A DNA stretch of 64,000 bases, taken from contig CAJQUW010017007.1 of the NCBI GenBank assembly GCA_907163375.1, forward strand, positions 1 to 64,000, in the 5' to 3' direction. Shown here piece after piece: positions 41,301 to 53,290 of the stretch. Positions within the stretch are counted from its first letter, which is position 1. The number at the start of each line of letters is the position of its first letter. Origin of the DNA: Prostheceraeus crozeri. Taxonomy: Eukaryota; Platyhelminthes; Polycladida; Euryleptidae. Made by a program: the position numbers and the translations under genes. The notes beneath the pieces are model-generated. The model had not been told where the DNA came from. It saw only the letters and a list, made by a program, of their open reading frames with translations, and searched no databases.

Positions 41301-43051
41301 TCGGAATCAAATCGTGATAATTGGTCGATCCGAATCAATTAGAAAGGAATGTCAGCAATCTACTTCAACTCAAGGTTGGGAGACAATCTAATTAATTTAC
41401 AAATTACAGAAAATTGATCTAAAATATTTTCCGTGTCTCTGTGTAAGTCAAGAAATCGGGTAGGGCTATAGGAGTAAATGCCAAGAGCTGTACAGTATTG
41501 CTTGAATATGCACTTGGCCTTATGTGTCGAGAACAAAAAATATAGAAGACAATTCAAACATTCAATCCCAAAGTTCTGACCTAAAACATGCTACATGAGT
41601 ATGAAAACAATACCGAATCTCAGTCATGATGGCCTTTCTAATCAAGTCTCAGACGGGCCCTGAACATCAATGTAATAGCTATAGAACAGCTGACTTAAAG
41701 GCCCAAAAACTCGATTTTGAATGACTGCCTCACGGGTCTCCAAGTCCAACATCATTGCAACTCGTATAAATCCGACTATAGGGTGCAAGAAATATCTGAC
41801 GAAAGGCTATCAATAACTTTTGAATAGCTTGTTGAGTATCTCGTATGCAACCCTTGCCCCGAATCTTGGATAACTTTTTTAGCAGCACTTCGCATACATA
41901 GTAGATAAAACGATTTAGGTCACTGATAGTAGTTACCTGCAATATTTTAGTGACCAAATAGAGAGCTTTAGAGACCGGTCACTAAGTTGTGACCAGTTGG
42001 GAACCCTGGTTCATAGATATGCAAGTTATAGGCCCTATTGTTTTCTGATGAAGGCCAAATGTTGTGGGTTTTGATTTTCATATGAAACATATCTTCCCTA
42101 AAGATATTTGATTTAACACATCGATCCATTTATGTACCTACAAATACTCAGTATTGCATGATTGAAGTGAAATCTGTTTCGTCATTTGCAACAATGGTGA
42201 AAGACTTCGCCATGATTATTATCGTTAAAATGAAGAATTGGAAGTAGAAAAAGAAAATGTATCGGGTTTAGCTTGGAAGAGATGGGTAAACTTTGGAAGA
42301 AATAAAATTTAAATGACGTTCTGCTACAAGGCGTGATTGATGAAGGTTGATCCAGTCATCAATCAATTGATGTTGTGTGATCATCTGCAGCAGAAAGATT
42401 TCGCCATGATGATTGTCGTTTAAGTGAAGAATTGGAATAGCTTTTCCATTCAGTCGTTGTTCTCTTCATCTGGTTCATCTATGTTTTCATTACAAGACGT
42501 TGTGGTATCCGTAGTACAGTGGCTTATCATCACAGCCTATGACACAGTGGTCTGGATGTCGAATCGCGAGAGTCATTGGAAGAAAGCAGGAAGGGCATCC
42601 GTGCTAAGAGCATCACAACGTTACAGGTAAGTCTGACCATATCAGCCCCGTCCCAGCTCCTAGTTGGGGGGCAGCAATCTTTAAATAATTATCTTACTTT
42701 CATGAATGTATCCTTATTTGCTTAAAACTTCATCATAGCTTTCCTGAAACCTCCTGTACTTCGAAAGACGCCTTTTTGCCTTTCATCCACTTTCAATTTG
42801 ATTGTCTTATGGATTCCCAAATTTTGAACAATTAATTCTTGAAACTTTTTGAAAATTTCTGAACATGTAGGAAAACTCCACGCAAATTAAAAAACTAACA
42901 GATTGCGTACGTAGACAAAAATAATCAATGTGAACTGATGCTTGCATAATATATAAATTGCTATTTTGAAGATTGTAATTCAAGTTTCTCCATTAAATAT
43001 TTGGCTATCCGTATGTAACTTCGTCACTGTATACCTACATGTATAACTTAC
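38385..43051 (-). other. Intron 3 of the DCAF4-like gene
   Basis: Donor GTAAGT, acceptor CTACAG. It holds the LINE piece at 38650 and otherwise unassigned AT-rich sequence. A 132-codon + strand frame at 39990-40388 lacks an ATG start and any recognisable family. Confidence 0.75.
38650..38975 (+). mobile_element. LINE reverse-transcriptase fragment
   Basis: On + the segment reads KIDEMQFGFMSGKGTTDAIF and VVRQLQ, the RT block 2 signature of non-LTR retrotransposons (EQxGFRxGRSTxDAIF). A later VDHQVLKWCG resembles FDxVPxxxLW. The match is interrupted and both ends are lost. It lies antisense in intron 3 of the host gene. Confidence 0.72.
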
Positions 43052-43255
43052 CTTCCCTGTTTGATCCTCAGCCAAGAGGAAGCGACCATCCTTGATGGTT
43101 TTCAGCTGTCGGATGACTACGTCAGTTTCGAAGTGCAGGCAAGACGTCGGGCGTTCTTGTGAAAGACGCAGATCGAATGACGAAATTTCTCGCTTTCTCC
43201 CGATGTACACTGTATTATCAACTAGTGCTAAAGAGTGAGGGCAGGAGCATTTCAC
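43052..43255 (-). CDS. DCAF4: DCAF4-like WD40 protein, coding exon 3
   Basis: 204 bp, 68 codons, phase 0 at both ends. The acceptor TTTTATCCACAG precedes GTG and the donor is AAG|GTAAGT. The product VKCSCPHSLALVDNTVYIGR, EISSFDLRLS, then VIRQLKTIKDGRFLLAEDQT ending GK matches human DCAF4 (NGCRSGEIFAIDLR, VTSVRILQDEQYLMASDMAGK) blade for blade. The FDLR also fits a WDxR-type motif. Confidence 0.8.
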
Positions 43256-45570
43256 CTGTGGATAAAATAAGCAGTTCATTCAAGATACAGTTCCACCAGC
43301 CTTATTCGATAGAAAATGCTTGCTTAATGACCAGTGCTTAGTGGGGGTGCATTATATCTCGCATAAAACTTACCACTCCTAGAAATTGCAACTTTCCATT
43401 GAATTCGCGTTCAGCTACATAATCGCATTTTTACTCCCCCCTTTCCCGCCCAATACGCGAATCCATCCACAGTATCAAGTTGGGATGGGAAAACCTCCGT
43501 ACACTGACAATTCTTGCCAGGTTATGGTTAATACTCTCGCGTGAGAGCTCTTAGGGCTTTTCGGAGACTATGTTCATTATTGTCACTGTAGCCCTGTTGG
43601 AGAGTATTTGCTCTGTGTCCGGAAGACCTCAGCTCAACCTTAAGACTTTTAAAGTAGATGTACACTGCATTCTTGATAAACACTCGGCACAAAAAGAATG
43701 AGAGTGGGATAAATAGCAACTCGGCTACATGAAAGAAAGGCTCCGTACCTTATGTGCTTCCGAGTATAAACAGGGTTAATTTATTTATTAGAAAACATTA
43801 GAATTCATATTGTATGAAACATACAAGATCAAGGAGTTATCCCACAGTTTTTAATGACGCGTGATCCTATCTGCATTTGATATAATGGAAATAAATTATC
43901 AAACATTTGATTAAGCAGACTTTTGACTAGATTACATGTTATCGTGCATAAAATTCTGTAATATACATGTAAACATTACAAGTACAATTGTATATTGTAC
44001 TTGGCATATATGAACTAGAAAAATTAAGATAGCACTATCACCGCATTTGGATTATATTTTTGAAAAAGATGGACATGAATCTAGCATTGACAATTTCTCT
44101 ACTATTCCAGACGGTTAGATGGGACCTTCGTGAATTCAATCGTGTTGGTTGGATGTGAGTCACTGCCAAGTATTAGAGAAGCTGCACACGTGTTATGATC
44201 ACAGAATTTTCCCAACCATAAAACTTCTACTAAAATTTGTCAATTTTATGAAATTTTACGCAGTAACTCAATGGAAAGCAGTATGACTACAAACTATAGG
44301 ACAATAAATACAAAATCAAAATCTCAGTCTAACAGAAGCTCGACTACGTCTTCACGCACTCACAAAATGCCAGTACCCACAACTACGCAGGTACATGCAC
44401 GCACAGCATCATTTAACTATTGATTCAATTAATACCATGCTTAGTAGGGTTTTATATTTTGAATGCTGAGATACATTTAGGGACAAATATTAATTACTTT
44501 TTTCGTTGTCTATTAATTACCTACCCCCAGTGGTCGGGCCAAGAGATTGTTCAATTTTTTTCGCAGCTCCACAAAATTTTCGGAGGCCCACTAATACCAG
44601 CAAATTGTGGCATTATATTTCATGATCATACAGAGTAAACGCCGCTCTTATCAAAACTTGACCGAGAATGCCCAATATCTTTCGGGAGAAACTGATAGTT
44701 CAATACCTATCTTGTGCAATTTCCGCAAATTGTGATGTAGATACAACGCAGTGATTCAAATGGCAGTTAAATGATAGCTTGTAATAAGCAAGAATTTTCG
44801 AAAGTATATGTGACTACGTTTCGTCATTGATGAGTCTCAGAAAAGATTTTTTGCAAATATATGATTACATGAACTCGCTACTTCCGCCATCCGCTGTTTC
44901 TTAGGAGCCATTTTCTTAACTTATGTATGTAAAATATAAAGCTGGCATTTTGTTACCGAATCCATCTTATCAACCAGTACATACAAGTGCATGTAGCAAA
45001 TAGCAAATGTAGCCAAAAGTCATTAATCTTACAACTGAACCACAATAAAAAAATCTGCAACAAAAATTCTTGTTACTTATTTAAGGCAGGATCCATTCCA
45101 GTTGATAACAGGCGCTGACAGGAAGCTCACAAAGGAAATAAACCAATTCAGCAATAGGCAGAAAGTAGATGTTCTCATCACAAGAAAACAGCTATTAACT
45201 CATTATTTTTATTGGATAACGTAGAAATTCAGCGGTATGGAAATCTTAACTTGTATAGATGAAGCAATCCTGTACATAAAAACTCGAGCATGATGTCTCT
45301 GAGCATGATATTCTCTTTCCTTTGACTCCTCATGCTCCCCACGCAGCTGTCTTGCTTGGTTTTCTATTAATATTGCACTGATATTTCCCATTAATTCTCT
45401 GTGACTCGAAATGCATCGAGCATGAGGGTATAGGTCCACCCGAAATTTCCCGACACGTGGAGGATCTGAAGTCGGTCAGTAGCGACTGAACGAGCATCAA
45501 ATTTTAAAATCTGTCGAAAAATATTGCAGGAATAATGGTTGACGAATTAATCTTGTGATCACATTATTTC

Positions 45571-45606
45571 TGTACCAGACGAAGGTCTTAGGCCGAAAAC
45601 TTGTGT
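45571..45606 (+). ncRNA. Degenerate hammerhead-like motif
   Basis: CAGACGA (canonical CUGANGA with one change), a 4-bp stem II GGTC/GGCC around TTA, then GAAAA. The closing ACGAAGGTCTTAGGCCGAAAA wording is common at ends of Penelope-like or SINE-type repeats in invertebrates. Stem III is not evident. Confidence 0.35.
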
Positions 45607-47202
45607 ACCAATGGATCTAATTTGAGCCCAACAAAATTTGCTTTCCTAAAATATTATCAACTCCGGCTCGATAGCTCTACATCACATTAATGACTTCCAT
45701 TTCCTTGTGTGCTTCTTTTTCTCTGATGCATCTATCTTTTATCTCTTTGTGTTTTGAAGCACCGAATTTATTGTCATAAAATCATTTTCTTTTTTAGTAA
45801 ATTATCAATTTGATCAAACTTCACACAGGCCCGAGAATCGCTGCAAGCAGAAAAACTGGTGCACCGCGCACAGTCCTAATGATAAACATACATTCTATGA
45901 CTAAGTTAAGCAGTACTTGGCACGAAAGTGGCAGAAGGATGGTCATAAGAAACATTTAACTCATGACAGCTCATATGGAATGCGGTAATTAATTAAGTTA
46001 CTTTTTTAAAAATAATCTCTATTCCAGTGTGATTCCCTATTCGTGAAAAACCAAATTCACGAAAGTTTCCTTCTAAATGGTCACTTGCTCAAATGTTTGG
46101 CTGTATTTCATTTTTAGACAATTACTCTGAACAAAAAGTTTCGAAATGCATCATCGCGATCAATTTCTGATAGAATTTCCAAAAAGCTTAACAATCGACC
46201 TAATCTCAAGTTCCGGACATACCCATGATAAAAGCATTCGCCTAGCAACTCATGCTTGCAGCAACTGAAACGTCTCGCGATCCTTATTTTTAGATCTTCG
46301 ACAGTTACGTTTTTCATCGTGAAGCTATCTGGGACCACATCATTAATTTCAATAATTGTATTTGTAGGAAGTTTACATGAAAGTACATTGAAGAGCGTGG
46401 AATGATAAATTTGTATGAAACTATGATTTGCAAAACGGAATACTTAGTGTAAGGGTTTGCAAAAATATTCACTGTCTTATTCACATTGAAGTACAGTTTA
46501 GATGTCTAAAATTATTCTTATCTATTTAATCTTGCACCCAGACATGTAAATAATAATCAGGTTCTTGCTAGAATATATTCAATGTCAAAATTTATGTAAC
46601 ACTGTTTTTGAACTTGCCTTAATGTGTATCTCCAGCAAAGAAATCGTTATAAGCATAAGATTTAAAGCATGACACCTAAAGACCGACGATAATTTCGGAA
46701 AATTGATGAAAAAGATCCCTGGAATACATTAATCCGACGAATTTAACATCGAATAATTGGGAAATACATAACCTGAGGGGGTAAAGCTTTGATCGGGAAA
46801 GTGCTATGTTCGCGTAATATATTATTTGTCACATATGGTGAAACATGGGAGCGGTGTACCCCACTGCCCAGTCAAATTGGAAGTGTGATTAAATCCAGAA
46901 AACATCCCTGAAAAGTTGCGACTTTGGAAGTTTCATCGGTTAAAAGAGCCTTTAGTTTCTATTTACAATTTATGTGTACACAGTAGGGGTGCAACTTTGT
47001 CATTCGGCTATCAAAGACCTAATAGCTACAATGTTGAGGTTGCCTAATGTAACTTGAAATTACTGATATCGTGATATTAGTACGAGTAGTTTGACTTGAC
47101 GTTTAATGCTATGTTGTCTTGGCATGAATCTCCCAACATAGCATTAATCCATCTGATTGAATAACGCAGATTCCTCAATTGAGGATATATGTCTTACTGT
47201 CG

Positions 47203-47276
47203 TCCGTCGATTGATCAGTTGGTAGAGCATTGGCCTAGAATGCCAGAGGTCGTTGGTTCAAATCCACCAAGACGCG
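47203..47276 (+). other. tRNA-like sequence (degenerate tRNA or SINE head)
   Basis: It has an A-box-like TCAGTTGGTAGAGCA, an anticodon stem TTGGC/GCCAG with a 7-base loop, and a B box GGTTCAAATCC. The T stem has a mismatch and the acceptor stem does not pair well, so it is probably not a working tRNA. A tRNA-derived SINE head or a tRNA pseudogene is more likely. It lies in intron 2. Confidence 0.55.
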
Positions 47277-49122
47277 CATTAATTTTCCGCCTGGTAAATT
47301 TTGATACATGTAGTCCCTTACCTCTATGACAACAGGACTTGTTTCCATTATTGCGATTTTTAGATTTCTACATCAATGTCACTGCTTACATGAGCTGCAT
47401 ATTGTGTGATTTTTTGTCCTCCGAATTTCGTCCTTTGAAGTCTCACTCATCGTAGTGCTAAAAGGACGCATGTTCAAGTCAATTCGTATATACAGTTTGC
47501 ACTTTGAAGCATCAAACTATTTGTAACAAACCTGCAAACCTAAGATGACGATCGATCTATTTTCGCAAAACATAATCTGCTAGTCAATGGTGACAAATTT
47601 TGGAAGCAAGTACATAGATAATTTTCTTGAAGCATTGTAATTTTGTAAATGTATTGCAAAGTTTTAAACTACACCTCTATCAGTAAATAAAAAACGAGAA
47701 AAGTTTGCAGGAGTGCGAAGCATAGGTATGCCGGTCATCTACACTGTATATTCACGGAGATTTATTGTACATAGGAAACGAAGTTATTTTTAAAGCGATA
47801 GCTGCACTACACGACAATTTAGAATTTTTTCACCTTCATGCCCCACCCAAGATTATCATCCTCACAAAATGTCAACTGTTACCATTCTGGGGTTCATAAA
47901 GCTCAAAAGAAAGTTCGTATGATAGCAGTGGATAGATTTTAATAGGAAATATATTTAGATGCCGATCATTCCTACAACTTTCCAGAGTAGAAAGAATGAC
48001 AATGTTGTTAAAGTTAACTTAAACAAACGTATGTATGTGATGTGCATTGTTTGCTTTAGGTTCTTCCACCTACGCCTCACATAATTAATCTACGCAGTAA
48101 ATAAAGGTTAATTTGAGGATGCTGAAGACTAAAATAAGCAACATGACTGACTGTTGTACTCGATCATTATGATCTAAGTTACAAGCAATGACACAATCGC
48201 ACTTAGAACTCTAAATGAATTTGAAGAAATTTAACTCTATATGAATAATATTTGTTTGAAGACTCCAATGATAACAGAGAATAATGTTATTAGAATTGCC
48301 ATCAACCCTCCAAAACAAAATTCTGAGAGAGTGACATGTGCTCACTTTTTACCCTAAAGCATTAAATTTTCATAGTTATTTTTTTGAGTTTTATCAATCT
48401 GGCTATGATACATGCATTAGCCTTTCATTGCCTGCATGGACGAATGCCTGCAGATGCTAGAGGTATAGGAATACGCTGTTCTCGATCGACTGAAGAAGAA
48501 ACGGGTCATCACAACTTCGTCCAGTCCCGGGGCTGTGAAGAAGAGATGTAAATCGAGGTAGGACGGCGTAAATAGTAATCACTAACTCTAACTGCATTAC
48601 ATGAAATCGAACTGACTGGTGATTAGAGCTGCAGAGCCACTCATTAATTCCGAAACGCTGGATTCGGCCTCTACTTTTAATCTGTGACTGCTTCTAGCAC
48701 AAAGTTACCAATAAATCCGTTTTAGAATATATGTTTTCTCATCACAATTACGTTAATCATAGAAAGCGATGTCCTCTACCATTTGTAACTATTTGTTTAG
48801 ACGCATACTCACAATGGTGTAATAGATAATTCATATACTCATGTTGGAAATCAAAATATTGAAAGTTATCACGCAAATGCTTGCAAAACAGGGCAAGTTT
48901 CAGATCTTCGAAGAAGGGTACTCTCAAATCACGTCATGAATTTGAACTTGCCACTTGATCCTAATGCAACCATTTTTAAGTAAAAAACCTTAAATATACG
49001 CACCAAATGTAACAGTCACGAAGGCTTAGGTCTTAATTTTAAGAGGGACATCTACCATGAAAAATGTGACAGCGGGCGAATCCCCCACTTTTTATAGGGT
49101 TAAATTTCATCAAGAAACTCAC

Positions 49123-49551
49123 CACTTCTGTCACTTCGTGGCCGACTTTGTGTAGAAGAGTGCTGCGTTCAGTGCCAATAACGAGACTGTGATTTGGTTC
49201 GCTCCATTCTAGACAGCGGATGAAGGCGGAAGTAGACAAATCTGACTTCTTGCACCATTTCATGACACTAGCGAGTGTAGTTGAGAACACACCGCTCACC
49301 CCTTGTTCCCCGGTTCGAATCAACCCAATGTGTGCAGTGCCGGTTTGAGTAAACGCAGTTGGATTTCTTAAGAGCAGTAGAGCATCACTGTAAGAGCCAT
49401 GTCGTGTCCATTGAGCAACCAATCGACAATCATCTCGATATAGCAATTCCGAGGGTTCCAGACAAACATTGCGACCGCTGGACAAACGTTGACTGATAAG
49501 TTTACCATTTGAAACATAGATTAATCCCGAGGAGTCTGGTCGGATCAAAAC
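49123..49551 (-). CDS. DCAF4: DCAF4-like WD40 protein, coding exon 2
   Basis: 429 bp, 143 codons, phase 0 at both ends. The acceptor TTTGTTTCTTCAG precedes GTT and the donor is GTG|GTGAGT. The product starts VLIRPDSSGLIYVSNGK and ends FIRCLEWSEPNHSLVIGTER, STLLHKVGHEVTEV. The end aligns with human DCAF4 SCAWSLNIQANNCFSTG followed by VLLTNVVTGHRQSF. The first half is less conserved, as in the family. Its reading frame continues cleanly into exon 3. Confidence 0.72.
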
Positions 49552-49754
49552 CTGAAGAAACAAAAATAATTCCTTTTAAAATCACTTCAGATATCGCTTT
49601 TTATTTTACGTCAGTATTTCAAAAAATTTCCATTGTTCTACGCTGGGGTCATCGAAAATGAATTCATTACAATTATTTGATTGCTGCTACGAAAAATTGC
49701 AATTAATAGATTCATTCATTGTAATGACTCAAGTAAATTGGTAGAATTTATCTA

Positions 49755-51153
49755 CAGGGTGAGTAAAAAAAAACGTTATTTACCTTTTGTGGGATATCTA
49801 TTATAAGTTACAATAAAATGCAACAACAGGCGGTTATGAACATTGAAAAAGCTGCTCCTCACAAGCTGTGGTTACAACAGCGACTCAAACTGAGCACCTT
49901 CCTGCTGAATGCAAAGAGAGCATCGTCGAACAAATGAGTCATAGGCCTTCATGCAGGCGTTAGATGTGAAAGAAGTAATTTCCTCTCGAATGCAGGCTGT
50001 CAGTTCTCTCGTATTTCTTGGCAGTCGCGCATACACTCGGTCTCTTAACGCTCCCCACAGGAAGAAGTCGCAAACAGTAAGGTCTGGAGAACGGGGTGGC
50101 CACTCAACTGGTCCTCTTCGACCAATCCACCGACCCGTCAGATTTTCGTCGAGGATTCTTCGACTTGCGTTGCTGTAGTGGGGAGGGGCTCCATCCTGTT
50201 GATAGAATCTGCTCTGGTTTTCGTTTCGTCGCCAGAAGGGAATAACATGCTGTTTCAGAACATTGCAGTACCGATCGCTGTTCATCGTTAGTTCACTGAT
50301 GTCGTAACTCAGCACTCCAGTATGGTCTATCATGGCCCATACAGTGACAGATCTCCGGTCATGAAGCTTTTCGACGAAAGCTTTAGGGTTCTCAGTGCTC
50401 CAGTAGTGCAGATTGTGCTTATTTACAGTTCCATTCACATGAAAGACAGCTTCGTCGGAAAAAACTATTCGGAGATGGAATTGAGGATGCTGAAGTGAGG
50501 AATTGAGGATCCATTGACAGAATTCGAGACGTCGGTCGTGATCGTCATCTAAGAGTTCCTGGACGAAGGTTGGCTTATAGGGATGATACTTTTTCTTATG
50601 AAGACAGCGAACGACGCTACTTTGCGAGACTCCAAGCGTGTTGCTTATGCGACGCGTAGAAACGTTCGGGTCATCTTCAATTATCGGCTTGATGGAGGTA
50701 AAGATATCGTCACCTGTAGCCGTCACAGGACGACCACTTCCATTTTCACGCTTATTCATATCCCCATACGTAAGGAATTTCTTCATCCAACGATGGACTG
50801 TCGGTGGAGGTGGGGCTTCCTCATGAAATTCATCCATGTATTTTCTCCTTGCTTCGGACACATTGTTGAATGTAACCGCCCATGCAACAAGCCTTGCCTT
50901 CCTTTCCATCATAGTTTGGCATGAATGAAGCACTAAATGAATACTTGTACATACACTTGTATAAACTATGTACAGAAGCCATTCGTTCGATGATATGAAT
51001 TCGAATTTTTTGAACTTAGAGCATTGATTTGGTGCTTGGATATGGAAAATAAAACCATAGAAATTCAATCAGTCAACTTGAGAAAGAAATCAGAATGACA
51101 ATTCAGATAGATTTTTCACAAACTTCAAATAACGTTTTTTTTGACTCACCCTG
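49755..51153 (-). mobile_element. Mariner-like transposon (DD41D spacing), apparently complete
   Basis: 1399 bp with terminal inverted repeats of about 27 bp beginning CAGGGTGAGT and continuing through an A run into AACGTTATTT. TA duplications flank both ends, and the right palindrome arm confirms the empty site. It encodes one uninterrupted transposase. Intact frame, clean ends and a young host palindrome all point to recent insertion. Confidence 0.93.
49872..50912 (-). CDS. Mariner/Tc1 superfamily transposase, intact
   Basis: 346 residues from ATG 50912 (MMERKARLVAWA); a second ATG follows at once. The N-terminal half holds two helix-turn-helix domains (TVHRWMKKFLTYG; STRRISNTLGVSQSSVVRCL) and a GRPV-type linker (GSGRPVTATGDD). 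Catalytic Asp 1 is in IVFSDEAVF, Asp 2 in YQQDGAPPHYS and Asp 3 in RSPDLTVCDFFLWG. Counting residues between Asp 2 and the last Asp gives 41, so DD41D, as in the rosa group. The RWIGRRGPVEWPPRSPDL block is well preserved. No stop or frameshift was seen, so the protein may be active. Confidence 0.93.
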   Translation of the reverse strand: MMERKARLVAWAVTFNNVSEARRKYMDEFHEEAPPPPTVHRWMKKFLTYGDMNKRENGSGRPVTATGDDIFTSIKPIIEDDPNVSTRRISNTLGVSQSSVVRCLHKKKYHPYKPTFVQELLDDDHDRRLEFCQWILNSSLQHPQFHLRIVFSDEAVFHVNGTVNKHNLHYWSTENPKAFVEKLHDRRSVTVWAMIDHTGVLSYDISELTMNSDRYCNVLKQHVIPFWRRNENQSRFYQQDGAPPHYSNASRRILDENLTGRWIGRRGPVEWPPRSPDLTVCDFFLWGALRDRVYARLPRNTRELTACIREEITSFTSNACMKAYDSFVRRCSLCIQQEGAQFESLL

Positions 51154-51164
51154 TATAATTGCTA

Positions 51165-51214
51165 ATTAGTGCAATATATTTCTGCTACTATCAGTAGCTA
51201 TCATCAGGCAGTAA
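51165..51214 (-). ncRNA. Hammerhead ribozyme-like motif, left palindrome arm
   Basis: Mirror image of the motif at 51451-51500: CTGATGA at 51207-51201 and GAAA at 51182-51179 on the - strand, with the same stems. Confidence 0.6.
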
Positions 51215-51450
51215 GTGACTGATTTACAGAATATAATTTGAAATTCACATCAAGAGATGGATATAAAAAAGATATACAAAACATACAAAACTATGGCAAG
51301 AGAAGGAGCTATGCGGCAGGTAGTAGGTAGTACTTTCTTTACCACCTGCCGCATAGCTCCTTCTCTTGCCATAGTTTTGTATGTTTTGTATATCTTTTTT
51401 ATATCCATCTCTTGATGTGAATTTCAAATTATATTCTGTAAATCAGTCAC

Positions 51451-51500
51451 TTACTGCCTGATGATAGCTACTGATAGTAGCAGAAATATATTGCACTAAT
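51451..51500 (+). ncRNA. Hammerhead ribozyme-like motif, right palindrome arm
   Basis: CTGATGA at 51458-51464, stem II GCTACT/AGTAGC with a 3-base loop, GAAA at 51483-51486, self-complementary ATATAT as stem III (51486-51491), U at the cleavage position (51492), and stem I GCA-C-TAA against TTA-C-TGC (six pairs, one mismatch). All invariant core positions fit. As with the motif near 36 kb, the 6-base palindromic stem III implies activity as a dimer. Confidence 0.65.
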
Positions 51501-51534
51501 TAGCAATTATAGATAAATTCTACCAATTTACTTG

Positions 51535-53076
51535 GCTCTTTCCAATCTCTGAAAAATAAAATCACTAGCAAAGGAATATTCCCGTTTATTGACTGATTAA
51601 CTTGTATGCAATGTCGTCCCCACTAACGATCGCAGAAATCATAAAAAGTCTACAATTCAATGAGTAAGCTTATTATTTTTAAATAGCATAAAATGCGCAG
51701 CAGCAACACAATATAATCCTTCACTTAGCGCTTTGTTTACTTCCTATTGCGATGGTCATGATAAACATCGATAATATGATGTTCATCGTGATAATACAGT
51801 TCAGCAAAGAATTTGAAACGCGGGCCGAAACGGGACGGCCCCCTCTGGGGGCCCTGAAATTCCGGGGTACTTCCAACTCTGGTGACTCCCGCTGAGCACA
51901 ACTCAGATCTATTTTGCTAAATAGTTGCTACGAGTTGCTATCAGTCCCAGGTAGTTAAAGGCGCTAACATAATCAATTATATCTCTCTACATGCATTTCT
52001 GTCTTTCAAGTTCTTAATTCTTGCCTGCTTTCATTAGTTTCGCTCAAGGACTCACTGACTTATGTGATGAAATTCTAGGAGAGTGGACTCCTGCTTCAGT
52101 GTGACATATTTCGAAAGGGTGAGTCGTTATCACGTTTTTCCTCGTCAAAGTTTTGCAAGTTTCTCATTCACTGCTTATTATGAGATTTTCAGGGTGTTCT
52201 TTTCACTTCTCCTTTTCAAGAAACAAATTTGCAATTGAAGAAAGTTATGATATGTAATGATGATACATATGAATATAATACAATGATAAATAATGAATCA
52301 ACACAAATCCAGTAAACAGACATGCATATGTATCATTTCATGCTTAAGGAAATTCGAAGCAGCTGGATGAAAATTCTGTAATATTGTGTAGTATTTACAA
52401 ATACGCATATCTGGCCCGTCATGACAGGGAATTCACAATACACTGCAAAATGTTCACTAATTTGCAATGGGCCACCAAAAAATTCCAGATGAAGCGGTGG
52501 TCCACCGTCCTAGCATATCATTCAATTCGATGCGTCATTGCACTAATTTGAACGAATTTGTTAGCAAATGCTACCGGTGTTTATCTACTTTAGCATTCAT
52601 AAAGCACAGATGTGAGCTGCATGCTATATTATAAATCCTCCATGTTTGTCATTTGTCGCATCAAATTCATATGGTCCGAGTGCCCTATTTGCAACCAAAT
52701 TAAGCAACGTGTATTCTTCTCTTGAGACAAGATGAGCACGCAATTAAATTTCACTTGTAAATTAATAAATAGGCCTAACAATGAGTTTGAAATTGAAATA
52801 GATAAAGCCGTCTAGGTATCAAATAGCCTGAATATTTTTGATGACTACTTCAGGAAATTAAATAGTTGAACTATTCGACCAAAGGTTTGGAATCGTTATT
52901 CATCCGAATATCAAAAATGGCATTCAGCGCATTCCTAATCCGAGCATTCAAAATTGCATCTATTTTATCCACATATCAAACGCAGGCTGCCAGGAAGTGG
53001 TTATCATAATAATAATAAACGTTTATGTTTATCAAACACACTTTTCAAAATTCATGCGCATTATACTTTCAATTTT
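51535..53076. other. Intronic, no gene seen
   Basis: AT-rich, without recognisable repeats beyond short runs. Confidence 0.4.
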
Positions 53077-53290
53077 TTATGCGTGGTGAAATAAATAGCG
53101 ATTACCATTGTATCGATATAATATTAAGTTTCGATGTATCATATTTTCCATTATAACCATATAATATCCTGAGTTCGTGGTACTCCAAGGAAAATACTTG
53201 AAGGGGGTGAAAATTACGATTGAAGCTGAAAGAGTGACGAGATCGTGATATGACGAGTTCGTCACATGTACATTTTCCATGGAAAAATAC

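Larger units (their letters stand above)
43256..49122 (-). other. Intron 2 of the DCAF4-like gene
   Basis: About 5.9 kb with consensus ends (GTGAGT donor, CCACAG acceptor). It holds the degenerate hammerhead-like motif at 45571, the tRNA-like sequence at 47203 and otherwise AT-rich DNA. No independent gene is supported. Confidence 0.75.
49730..51534. repeat. Near-perfect foldback palindrome, split by a mariner
   Basis: The right arm is 51341-51534. The left arm is 49730-49754 plus 51156-51324. The arms are inverted copies of about 195 bp around a 16-base loop, with only one mismatch noticed, and no indels (pairing is symmetric at every point checked). The mariner sits between the two parts of the left arm, and the right arm shows the uninterrupted sequence TCTATAATTGC. 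It could be a foldback/MITE-type element or two inverted Penelope-type ends. No clear target duplication was found at the outer edges. Confidence 0.88.
49552..53290 (-). other. Intron 1 of the DCAF4-like gene
   Basis: It holds the foldback palindrome and mariner element (49730-51534). The stretch from 51535 to 53290 shows no gene. Confidence 0.75.
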
